From Acanthaster planci (taxonomy: Eukaryota; Echinodermata; Asteroidea; Valvatida; Acanthasteridae), in NCBI RefSeq assembly GCF_001949145.1, contig NW_019091374.1, positions 2,203,894 through 2,267,893 of the forward strand: a DNA stretch of 64,000 bases, written 5' to 3'. Position numbers and translations under genes: made by a program. This document shows, piece by piece, positions 21,598-34,700 of this stretch. The notes under the pieces are model-generated. The model searched no databases, was not told where the DNA came from, and worked only from the letters and a program-made list of their open reading frames with translations. Position 1 is the first letter of the stretch, and every line of letters begins with the position of its first letter.

Positions 21598-24500
21598 TGA
21601 CAACTTCTTCCTTTGAATAACGGGCAAAGCAACAACGGTGAGCCTACAGTATTTGAGGCGGCCCGTGCACGTACACGGGGCACTGAACTTCCCAAAACAC
21701 ACTGTTAGCAGTATGGGTGCTCATGCACAACTACCCTCTATTGGTTAAATTCCATAATTTCTAACTGTACATCTAGACGGATGGATGCCTTACAACCTGT
21801 TATTGTTGGCAGTAAAAGATTGTAAAAGTTGAAAGGAGTTGCTTCTTATGATTTTACTCATTCAAAAACAGAACTTGACATCCTCAAAAAGCCTCTTTAT
21901 AACTGATCTGATTAAGCATTTTCTACTTAAACAAAACATGATTTACTTTTTTTCCCCTTTTTTCCTTTACAGGTCTTCTAAATATCATTTTGTAACACTG
22001 GAGTGCTGGCATCTGATAATCCCTCCGTCACAATGGGGCATGACACCCCCTTTGTATAAAAATGGATTCTCCTATGACTTGTAATACAGTTTCAACATTA
22101 CTTGGCATAAAGCCTGAATGTGCTTTCATACTCAGCCCATTTTAGAAATCGTGGTTTCATCTCCATCTTCGACTGCAGAACCCAGATCAGGTCCCTGACT
22201 CTTTCCATTTGGTCTGAACATGATAAAGCCTTCAAATGGTTCAAAGTTCATAAACCAAGCTAAATGTGGATCCGAACCCAAACACAAAGCCAAGGTGTGA
22301 GGATGGGCCATGGAGCCCAATTTCTTCCATTGTTACTGTCCAATACGAAATCTCTTGCATCTCTTGCGTGTATACTTCAGGCCAGCAAGTCTTTTAAAAA
22401 CTTTAGGCCGTGCACTCTGTGAAATTCCAGGCCTGTTGTGATGCACGTATTTCAACCATTGACACACAAGACACGTAAGGCTGTCATTCGACAAACACAG
22501 ATGTTTACATGCAGGTTAAATGTTGACGCCTTACGGTTTCTTATTCAAAAGTTTGGAATTTCCAATTTTCCGGAAACTTTCCTATTTTATCTTCCAATTT
22601 TCTTGAAACTTCTTAAACTGATCTTCATTTGTTAACTGCAAATCTAATGTATTAAGTGTCACAAGAAACTAGCTTTAAATACAACTGTTTCCATGGATAC
22701 TACAAAAAGTGAAAGCCTCCAGTGCCATTTGTGATACTGTATATATTTTAAATTTGGATTTATAAACCAATAATTACAAAGAGTCAGCTAAGCAGAGTGC
22801 ATGATTAAGCTTTTGTGTTTCATGTTTTCAGAGTATGCATTGTATTTATTTTTTGTTCATATATGCTTTATTTCACTGTATTCCGAGAGGAAAACTATCG
22901 GTAGCAAGTTTATCACGTTTATAACAGATGCAGAAAACGATGGGTTCTGATAACTTGTCAGGCTGAATGATTGTCTGAAGGATACGGGAAGTCCAATACA
23001 GAATTCCTGCAAGCCCATCATGACTCCTTCAAGTCTCTATGCCTAGTCACAAATTCTTCAAGTGAACTGTGACAAAAGCATTCTTTGTCATTGTTCACCC
23101 TGTTAGTTGTGACCAGTGGCTTAGCCAGGTAGGGGGGAGGAACTGCCCCCATCAGCAACACCATCGGCTATGACTGGTCTTGTGAAAGGACTTACATGGA
23201 TTCAACTACAGCACTGCTAAGGAATATCCATTGCGCTATCTCTTTGATGAGCTGTATAGTAATGCACGTAAATTTTGGTTTTGGAGGATGTACAGTATAC
23301 AGAGCTTAACACATAAATGACCATGCAAAGTTGTGAGGTTGTGTGCCAGTCAAATCACTGTTTTTTGAAGATATACCTCAAAATTGGATTATTTTGATCA
23401 AGTTGTGCTTAGAACCTGTAACCATCCAGACGAGGTAGTACCATAACCTCTGACCCAACATTTCAATTGTAAATTAAATGAATGCATGTCATGGCACGTC
23501 TGAATCTTTCTTCTTTAGAAGTTAGAGCCATCTTTTTTTCTTTTGGTTTGTGTTTTACTCTTTTTGTTCTTATATTTGGATGTTCTGTTATCACCTGCGG
23601 GACACATTGCTGTTTTTGATACAGCTCACCATGGATGTGGTTTCAAACTCAGTTTCTGTTGCACATGCCCCAAGTATGCACTGACGAGTATAAAGTGTAA
23701 CAGTGATCCCAGCCTTGGCCCAACTCGGTGCAGTTTCTCAGTGGAAACAGTGCTTAGCAAATTGTATTATATGCTTAGCAGAAATGTGAAGGGAACCAGC
23801 ACAAGCATTTAATACCACAAGGCATTTTGCCTGGTGACCCAAGTTTGCTTGGCAACTGTTTGATGCACCTATTAGCAGATTTCCATGAAAGTGGTCCAAG
23901 CCCCTTATCTTTCCACATCTTCTCAAGCACAGCCCAAGAGCAAAATGTTAATAGTGCATACATGTTGATCTTGTAGATGGTGACCTTATGTAATTATAAG
24001 CAGGTCTTAACGGTTCCATGGGGTAAATGATATATAATCATGATTGATTGACCATGTAACATCATTGACATTTGAAATTAAAGAAAAGGACATAGATTTA
24101 TGAACTTGCAAGAATGTTGGTCATTTATCTTTGCCTCACATATATTTGGAAATCTATCACAAAGAGACACAAGTTACCTGACCGGTGTGGTGAAATGTTG
24201 TCAGCATGGGAGCCAGGTGCTTTCCATATGCGCATCAACACATGCACCAAGCGTTACATATCCGTCAAAATTGCTCCACGGTGATTTTGATGGCTGAACG
24301 CAACACAAACGTGTTGTGTTAATGGAGTCGGTTTTTGTATCCGTGAAAGTAGAACATGAGAACACATCATGTATGCAAAGCACCCAAAAAACATCCATAT
24401 GGAAAGGTGCCATAAATGTTGGAGTGTCTGTGTAAAGGTGCATGCAAGAAAAGTAGGAATGACTCTTCCAGACTTTATTCATGAATGTAGGTACTTTTGT

Positions 24501-25719
24501 GTAAAATTGCTGCATTTCTAATTAAAAACAATATACAGGGGTACATGTACATGTACTTTCAGATTACGTACACTGTTGAGATGTAACAGCTTCATACAAC
24601 GGAAGTTAATTGAGAACATATCTTGCCATCTTGGCATTTTATTGATTTCACATTCTTTAATTGATTCCAATCTCATTCAAGGAATATGAGAGGTTACATC
24701 ACTTTAAGGAGTAACAAAGCCCAAACAAAAAGTGGCCCTTTTTCTGAATAAAAATCACTTTCAAAAACCACACATTTTTCAAGTTACTTTGACGCCCATG
24801 TGTGGGCATAATTCTACACATTCACTGCGTCCACAGTGACACTTCTCTGAAGTAAAACCAATAACATTGGATTTATATTCCAGTCCTTTTTCAACAAAAA
24901 TCAAACAAACAAAATTTGATTCAGGCAGATTTCGATGACTTGGTTAACAAATTATTTCTGTGGGCCATGAATGGTTAAATATTTCAGCATTCCTGTGTTT
25001 CACAAGAATTTCTTCTTTTCAATTAACGCATTTGTGCATAAGCATCATGTTGAATACAAGAGTATGACCTTAGACACACAAAACAGAGAACCCGAGAAAG
25101 TTATCCCATCTCCCTAACAGGGCTGTCAATAGGACCCAAATACCCTACTGATGTTGGGAACTAGTTCCAAAATACGGAACCTGATACCCCTGACCACCCA
25201 TTTAAATTACTTAGTAACTTTTCAAAGGAAAAAGGACGGTTTATGTGCAAACATTTTCAACTAGAAATCAGGCTACGTGGAAAGCAAAACTTACTTGAGG
25301 TTAACATGAGGAGGGTATTGAAGAGCATATTGGCTAAGACAGAATTGGCAATTTGAATGAATTTTCATATTTCCTTTTCTCTTTCTTTTTTTTTCTTCAG
25401 GCGTTGGGTACCTGGGTACCAATATTTGTTTCACTAGTTCTTGTGCTACTCACAAACGCACACCACTACTCGCGAAGACGCAGTCACGTATATTCTTCAC
25501 AGTCCCCAATTCTCCAACTTTAAAATAGTTTTTCATACAACCAACCTAGGGGTAAAGGTGAAGCACAATTGGTCACGGTTTAGTTTTGTTGGTTTTCAAG
25601 AAGAACGAACAAGACTCAAAGCGACAGAGGGGATAGACATTTTAGAAAGCGTTAGCTTTGTATTTTGGACTGCTATAGATGATGTCATATCCTGATTATT
25701 TACTGCACGCATGCCGCCT
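21598..25719. other. Tail-to-tail spacer between ZNF706 and SPAG1
   Basis: The stretch should hold both 3' untranslated regions. A variant signal AATAAT (minus strand, 25700-25695) lies about 20 nt past the SPAG1 stop. AGTGGCTTAGCCAGGTAGGGGG near 23114 (split by me as AGTGGCTTAGCCAGG) resembles the tip of a transposable element. I see no exon and no RNA gene. Confidence 0.45.
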
Positions 25720-28700
25720 TTACAGGGAGTAGAGTTGTTTCAAGTTTTGGAGGTCCATCTCTTTGTAAGCCTCAGTCTTCCTGGAACCGAGCTTCTTCAA
25801 CGTGCTCCGTAAGCCTAGAAATAGACAGAAGGAGGGACAAAAGTCTCATGTCATCTGCTTCAGTTTGTGTCACCTCAAGCAGTAGATTGCTCTTTAAAGG
25901 TAAAGTCCGTCATTTGTCATCTGTGCATCATGTTCCTTTGAGGCAACAAAATGACTCAAAATCTGATCAAGGGTGCCTTAGACAAACCTGATGAAGTTTT
26001 AGCTCACTGAATACTGTACATTCGTTATAAACAATATATTCTAGGACTTCGATTTCATATCAAAAGTTGCTGAGTTATGTTTTGGATTGCACCTGAATCC
26101 AGTGTTTGGGACGCAGTGGGACACATCACACACGGAACCAACAAATTATACCACACTCACCTAGGTCATGTCAATACTTGCACATGCTTTTATTGGCACG
26201 TTTCCAAAAATGTGTCTTTAGACTTTTGGTTTGAAATGAGCTTTTTTCTTCAACACGACAACTTATCAGAAAGAATTTCACAGGTACTTTACTCACGTAA
26301 CAATCCTTAATCTAAGTGTGCTTTTCAACACTAATTTTATCACTTCCATTTTGGGTAAACTGCAAATTACTGACTGTAACTTTAAACATCTCTCCCAAAT
26401 CTAGAGAGATAATGAAAGTGTGCAAATGCTATGACACGGTCAAGATACCCCTATTCTCGAGTCTGTATATGATCTCATCCCATTGAACTTGGTTAACATT
26501 TGGATGAGGACAAGGTTTGAAGAAACGCTTGCCTGACTTACGTTTCTTGTCACCAGTGGACAGGAAGAGAACCACTGCCTTGAACCTCTCCACCTTGGGC
26601 AGGTTAGCCAGCAAGCCGTAACTCAGATCCCCATCTGTAGAAAGAGTGCAAAGATTGTTTCCATTTTAATCCTTCCAGGGGCTACTAAACCAGTGCCACT
26701 TGGAAACCTATTTCGAGCAGGGCATCCGTGCTCTGCTCCGCACCTTTCCTGCTTTCAAGTTTATAAGTGTGACATTTTTAAAGAAGTGTGTAGCTTTCCT
26801 GCCCTTGGCTGACGTCTATTGACGGTGCTACAGTGACGTCATATAAGTCACTCATTTTACAAGCTGAAGATTGTTTTCTGAATGATTAATGAACCAATTA
26901 CATGAAGGAGGTGTATAAGTTAAGGGACTGACTTCCATTTCTAAATTAACAAAATAAAAGAAATTAAGAGACAACAAAAGAGGAAAGCCTCTGGAAACTT
27001 GCCATATCTACATGTAACAATTTTGTACAGTACCTATACAGATGTACACGTAGCATCCAAATGTCCGGGCATCATATGACATCACTCATTCACTCATGAA
27101 TATTGATAAATTCAAATTAACATAGCCAAGATCACTGAAAGTGGCACTTTATGGAGAAGAACCAGTGCTTCAGAGAATTACAGGACACACGTGTACATTT
27201 ATAACATATCTTTGAAAAGTTTGTCACTGATCCGACATTCAACAGGCCTGCAACAGAATGGCATCATGTGCGCTTTCCTATGCCTCATGAGACGCCATCA
27301 ATCAAACTCCCATAGGAAAGCACACGTGCAAACAAAGCGTGACATCGTTATGTTTTAGGTTTCTCCAAGTTTGAGATTCTCCTCAAGAATCTTGTTAATG
27401 AGAGATATGCATTTACCTGACTCCACAAGATGTTCACAGACAGCCTTCACAATACTGACCAGCATGTCGCCATCCAGTTTGTTGGTCAACACTGCAAAAT
27501 AAATACAACCATGTTGTTCTGAATTATGAAACTGGTAACCAGAATCACACAAGCACAGGGTGGTGGCACCACTGTACCAGTAACACGCACGCACAGTTCT
27601 TCCGCACATCATCACACCAACATGTTAATGATCTAACTAGTTCATTACCTGGATCTTGACAAATGTTACTTTTGGAGTGTTCAATCTAACTCCCAGGCAT
27701 TCCTGCTCTGAACTTTTCTGAATCCTTTGAAATCCTCCACTGAGCAGGAAACCAATGCCAAATTCTCTGTTCTTCAACTAAGCCTTCATGTACATGTAGA
27801 GTAACAGTGGCTGGGCTTGACACCTTCCACAATCCCAACAAATCTTCCAAAAGCCTCAAAGTACAGTGTAGATTTTGAAAATCTGGGTAGGGTCAGGTTA
27901 ACAATAACATCTACCGCTGCACCTCAGAACCGTGTTCTCTGTACCTGAGCACCCCCGCTGTTTGTGTCTGGAACTAGTTCCAAATTATGGAGCTGAGTAC
28001 CAGTAACCAAGTTTACAAATTCCTTGGGAAGTTTTCAGACATTGAAAAAGAAGAATTTGAAGAAATTTTATTTTCTCAGGAAATTTTCAAAAGACTATAA
28101 GGCTAAATGCAACTCTGAAACAAGATGTCAATTTTCATGAGTATATTGTATATCTGGCAAGACAGAATAGGCAATTTGATTTGATTTTTCATGTGTCCTT
28201 TTTCAATTTTTTTTTTCCTTGAAGTTTGGAGAGTGTGCCACTTTTCTGATTATCAGGGTTCCCGTGTCTCACTTTCACAGGGTGTTACCAGATCCTGGTG
28301 CTACATGTACCCATAAATGCCAGATTTCCTGATGAAACTTAACAAGCAAAACAAATATCCAAATGCCAATCAAAACCTGTTGCCATACCATTTGGTAATT
28401 CATCGGGGGAAATCTGCTTTAGCAGCTCGGCGTAGGCAAACATGCTTCGGTGCCGCTTCAGAGAAGTCCACGCCTGCAGAAATTCGTAGGCTGTCGGCTT
28501 GATTAAAAAGAATGCAAGAGATATCACCTTTGTCAGTACAAACATGACAAATGTCAAAGCAATGTACCCAGTGCATGTGTATGTCTCATGCTAAAAAATG
28601 AGAGTTTAGATATGTTAAATGAAAGCCTCTCAACGTGCTGGCTGGAGGCTCAAATCCAGCAGCTGGTTTGGTATATTTGGTGACCTTAGGCAAATCACTT

Positions 28701-31700
28701 TACCCCTATTTGCCTCTCACCACCCAGGGGGTATAAATGGATACCTTTGGGGGCAATAATGGCTATTGTGTTTCATTAAGGCATACACAAGTAGGCCGGA
28801 AATGGCTGAACCCATCTCAGAGTTCTTGGAACGTTTCTACACCCATTCAGTAGGAATATAACAAAAGTATACACCTTGATGGTTTCCAGACAAGTGTGGC
28901 ATAAGAAGTCCACAGTAGTTATTAGGACGGTTTTGAAACCACAGCACAAAAAATATGTACTGCAATTTGTGTTACACATTAAAAGTTTGGGAAAAGCGAG
29001 AGTGAAGACGCTCATCGTACATGTATGTCTCTTTTCACCTATTAATACACGGTTTATTCCAATGTCACAAAGCTGGAGCGAGAGCAAGCGCAGCCCATCT
29101 GCAACGCCAGAGAAAAGACACTTGCCTCATAGCAACCACCACAAATCAATGAGCCTTTTGCATACATGTACACGTAGAGTCAGGTTTTCCACTTAATGAG
29201 GGAAACATGTTAGTCAGAGCCCTTGAGTACTTTGTCGGTTCCTTTCAGTTTGGGCAGTGCCTGAAGTAATGACTGTCCTTCCAACAGTCTGACAGTCACC
29301 ATGGGTGACCAATGCAACCAATGAAGTATATGCAGAAGGAATTGTGACAGGCAGCTTAAGGATTTATACTGCTCAAAATCCCCTCCAGAAATTGTGTAAG
29401 GAGACCTGGCAGTTTGATGTCTGTGCAGAACGTGAATTCCTACGAAAGATGTGCATGCAAGAAGACAGCAGATCACATCATGTCAAGCCACAGGTGTGGT
29501 TCTCAGAATGTGAAGTCTGCCAATTACCCTCAACCACTTTTCAATGAGTGCTTGAGTTGCTTGTACACGTTGGGTGGAAGGAATATCAAGACACACTTGC
29601 TTGAGATTTCAACCAAGATGGTTGTTTCTTAAATTATCTGCATGTATGTAGCTGATCTCTGCCAGTTTTAAATAATATAAGGACAAGCTACTTCTGATTT
29701 AACTGTAATCCATTCTTTGTGAAACTGGACAAAGCAGACAATCATGTTGTTGAGAAAAAACATAAAGATAAAAACAAAACAACAGCAGAACTGCTTCAGT
29801 ACGCTCTACATGATGTTTCCTGATCATAGACAGAGTACATGTACACTGGTTGAAATCCCTACGCACTACTTGGTACCAGACCAAGTACAACATCACGGCT
29901 GTTGAGGGGGGAACAAGAGGAGTGCTTGCCTCCTTGCCCTGAAAAATGGGAAAGATGAAAAAAGAAGGAAAACAGATNNNNNNNNNNNNNNNNNNNNNNN
30001 NNNNNNNNNNNNNNNNNNNNNNNNNNNNNNNNNNNNNNNNNNNNNNNNNNNNNNNNNNNNNNNNNNNNNNNNNNNNNNNNNNNNNNNNNNNNNNNNNNNN
30101 NNNNNNNNNNNNNNNNNNNNNNNNNNNNNNNNNNNNNNNNNNNNNNNNNNNNNNNNNNNNNNNNNNNNNNNNNNNNNNNNNNNNNNNNNNNNNNNNNNNN
30201 NNNNNNCTATAGGAAAACAGATCTATAGGAAAACAGATCTATAGGAAAACAGATCTATAGGAAAACAGATCTATAGGAAAACAGATTAGAGAGGGGATGG
30301 AAGTGATTGCTTGAATACTGGCAGACACGATGACCTTCATGCATACATCAGAAAATTAAGGCTAATGATGCCATGATCAGACAGAAATTTACGATAAAAA
30401 GACTTTAATTTTTTTTAAACATTCCTGAAAAATCAATCTTGAGAGATACAATCTTAAATGTCCATCAAATGATGCAAGAAATTGGCATTCACTCTCCAAG
30501 CCACTAGGCTACGAGTAGTCTTGTAGTTCATACACACAACATGCCGATGATGAAACCCTCACAGTGGTCTGCCAGTACTTGGGTCAATACTACATGTATG
30601 ACAGTGGTAGTAGGTAATTTGCATCATAGATGTTTCGGGATTCCTTAACTGCTTAAGCAGGTCTGCACAGTATTTTGACAAGCCCTAACTTTATCTCTCT
30701 GTGGCTGTAAGTGATCTATGGCTGGTCACAGATGTGGCTTTCTTCTTCAGCCAGTTGAAGTCTGACTCCAGAAATATGCTCACCTCTTCCCAAGTTTCTA
30801 ATTTGACAGGTACATGAAGGATCGCTTTATCACCAGCTTGTTGCTGAGGGCCATTTTTGTTGCTAAGGGCCATTTCTCGGCAATCGGGAATGCAGATTTC
30901 CTTTAGGAACCGGTACAATTTGTGGCTTGACCGGCCAGTAGTGGGACACATTCATGCTTTCTACTGTGTTTCAAGTCTAGTGAGGTACATGTACATGCAC
31001 ACAGTAATGCTTTCCCCAGGTTGCCGGCAACAGTGATTGAAGTGAAATCTCTCCAGCGCCGAGGTTGCAGTTTTTCTCCAGCTTGGCAATTACCGTACTT
31101 TTGCCGAGCGCCTGCTTTCCCCCTCAGTGTCATCTTCTTAATCCCATTTGAATGTCAACGGCTGGCTCACCGATAACGTGCAGCAGGATCAATATTTGCC
31201 GTTTAACTGGGTCTTCTTTGATGCCCCCATTGCATCTACATCTACATGTATAAACAACAGGAAGCCTTGTTTGAACTTTTCCCAATCTTCTGCAACATAG
31301 CTAGTAAGTTCAAATGGGCTCAATTCTGTAGGGAGAGTTTAGTTTAGCAGCCACTTAAACATCCACACACATTGCTAGCAGGCCAATTACAGTGTACATG
31401 AATGTACATGTACATTATGCACACACCGAACGTACATGGTCCAGAATTTTTAAGCCAGCCACTTTGCACCTATTTTTACTGTTTTTAGCCACTATCTCTA
31501 CCAACAAACCTCATTATGTGAGTCACTAGAGAGTCCTCACAACTTCTGACATCTCTGATATGACAGAGTAAAACAGTGCATGCACACATGCATGTGTATG
31601 TTGCATACATATCTAGGGATACATGTACATGTAAATTGCTTCATGCATAAACATCAGTCTGTGCCGGTCACGTGAGTCATCACAACATATTCTGGCTAGT

Positions 31701-34700
31701 CACTAATACTCCGTGAGATTTCAAGCAAACTGCACACTCTTGACGCGAGCCGTACAGTGCAGTAATTACAAACACAACAGCTGAACAAGATCCCGAGACT
31801 GCTACCTGTGTTGAGGATACTGAATGCCTACACTTCACATCTAAAACAATTCCCAGCTGGGTGGTTTGTTCAGCAAGTTGCTGACTTCTGTGGAGGTGTC
31901 TGAGTTTCACACACAGGGTGATCATTCTCCTTTTTCTGCCACTTCACGTTATCTTTTCCCTTACGACAAGACAAAGCCTGGTGCTTTCCAACCGCATCTA
32001 CCAGTATTTCTTTCACATCTTCAATTGAAGTTCAAGTTTGCTGCTGCCCACTGGAATGTCTACAAGACACTGATCTTTTTGTGGATAACTTTAGTGGGTA
32101 AACAACGCTGGCTGAAAAGGTGATCGGTTGTGTATTCATTGGAAAGAGATTTACGGCAAATAATGATTCTCTTGTCCGGTATTTTGCTGTCTCTGGTGTT
32201 CAACGTATCATGCAGCAACATGACATGTACTCAACAATCTCGAAGCTGCCCCCCACCGTGGCTGGCCTTCAGAAATCACTGCTACCTTTACAAGCCTGAG
32301 AGAAAGACATTTACGGAAGCAGAAGGGATCTGCTCAGACCTCTCAAAACGGGCTCATCTGGTGTCCATTTCTGACAGTGCCGAAAACCAGTTTGCATTCC
32401 GCTATGCCCAGTCGGTTGACCTGCAGGACTTTTGGATTGGGTACAATGACGTGCTGTCAGAGGGAAACTTTTTCTGGACCGATGGAAATCGCAACGGATT
32501 TACTGAATGGGACGTTGAAGAGCCAAATGACTTTCGCGGCAATCAGGACTGTACTTATTTAAACGACCAAACACTCAGGTGGGATGATAAAGCATGCAGT
32601 CATCGATACGCATTCATGTGCAAAATACCAAAAAATGAGTAAAAAAACCACACCATCAATGAACGCCTGACTACACATTTTTAAAAGGGCTTGTTGTACC
32701 GGTATGTATGACGTGCTTTAAAAAGTCCTAACGTGAAAACAACTGTCTGCTTAATCAAGGGCAGCAATATAGCCACTCAAGAGAGGAAATTGGCGGAAAT
32801 TTTTTTTTATGACAAGCCAAATCTTTTGTTCTGTTGATGTGTCAATATGGAGTTTCATACAAGTGAAAATGTAAGCGTAACCATGGTGTACTTGCCGGTG
32901 CCAACTGGTTAAAAACAACATGTTTTCAGACAAATAGGTAAGAAAAGAATTGTTGCTGGAACTTTCAATTTAACCTTTCCTGCTCCTTGACTTTCTGTCG
33001 TGAAAAGTGTACATGTTAGTAATTTTAAGTATGTGTAGGATGTAAGAAGATATAAATACTGGTAAAAATATATTGGTATACATTTTGTATGATAATGATT
33101 TAGCAAATATTGAATTCTGTGGTTTGTTATCAAAAATTGATGACTAATTTCCTTTTTTCACTTGCGAGTACATCATGTATTGAAAAGTTGTCAATTATAA
33201 AAAATATGTAGGTTTTTTTAGCAATTTCTTGCAAATTTTAAGAAAAAACTGAGCAAACAATGCTTAATAACATTGTGAATGGTAAATTAAATATAGCCAT
33301 TTTTTTCTCCATTGTTGGTCGCTTATTACATGTACATGCAGCTTAGCGTCAACGCTGTAAACAATGGTGGTGGAGCACTGTTGAATACAGGTTTCTTCGG
33401 GCATATGAACTACAGTGTCCGGGATCTTTTTGAAAAATGCTTGTTTCTTTATCAGAAATACTTTAGTGAGGGGAAAAAAATCTGATCTTCTTAAGGGCCG
33501 GTTATGGTACATTTAACAATTATCAACACACTGCCACCCACAGACTGCCATAAATGAGGTGAAGCTAATTGCCCTTCTCCACAAGGATAGAAAGAAAATG
33601 ATCAGAGGGTGTAACCTGCTGTTGCCTGGGAAACAGTATTGATCATTGCATTGGAAACTATTGTGCTTCTGTCGATTAGAGTCAGGGGGCAGGGGCCTTA
33701 ACTATGCACGGGTAACCAATTAGGCCAAGGCTAAGTAGTATATGTGGGCACTACATGTGTGTGTACTATCAAGAATAAAGGAGACCAAAGGTTGCCAGTA
33801 CCAGCCAAAGTATTGCACATTGAGCGCACGTCCAGTTTTCTCAATTGAGAAAATACTGGTGAAAAAAATGTCAACGGGGGGAAGGAGACCAAGAAATTGT
33901 TTTCAATCTCAGACACAGTATCTGTCTTTGGGAAACAGCAATGAAGTAAAAATTCTATGATTAGGAATATTAAGCTTTTAAAAATTTAGAAGTAATCTAT
34001 ACTCATTTCGAAGTCGTCATTTTGTGATGTAGTTTAGAATGTAAATATATTTATCTTAATTGATGTGTTTACAGCACCGAGTGGTATATGTGATAACTTT
34101 TTGCACTTTGAAAGGATAATGTGAAATAAGTAAGTTGAGTGTATATCCTAAAATAATGAAAGTGTATTGTCCACTTTTTCTCAGTGTTTTTGAAGTGCAT
34201 CCTTTCAATCGTAATTCAAACTTGAAAATACGGTAACAGCTATGTAGTATTCGCACATTTCGCCTTGAAGCTACAGATTGCATAAACTTTGAAACTGTGA
34301 ACTCACTGAAATGCTTCGATATCTGTTAGCCTGCATTTTTGCTTGAATTTTTCCGTTTAATAGTTCAATATGAATGTCAGTTAAAGTGAACGTTTACTGG
34401 ATAAACTGTTGACACAAAGCATATTGATCTCAGAAAGAAATAAATCAGTTCGGCAGAATAGGGAAAAGTTAAACGATCCACTGCTGTCCCTTTCATGTTG
34501 TTGCATGGTTGCACATACAGACACACAATTTGGCTGTTTACTGTTAGTAAGTCTGTGTTGTCAGGTAGTCAGGAGCCGAAAACAGACTAATGTGGTATCA
34601 ATATGACAACAATATGGGTATCATACTCTGCTGCACTGTACACGTTATGTGCATGAGCATTTTTTTAATTGTGTGGTTGCTTTGCATGCAAGACAACACA

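Noticed and set aside
31866-32123. Plus-strand frame just upstream of the lectin as its leader exon
   Set aside because: The lectin frame has its own signal peptide and an in-frame stop at 32121, so an upstream coding exon is not needed.
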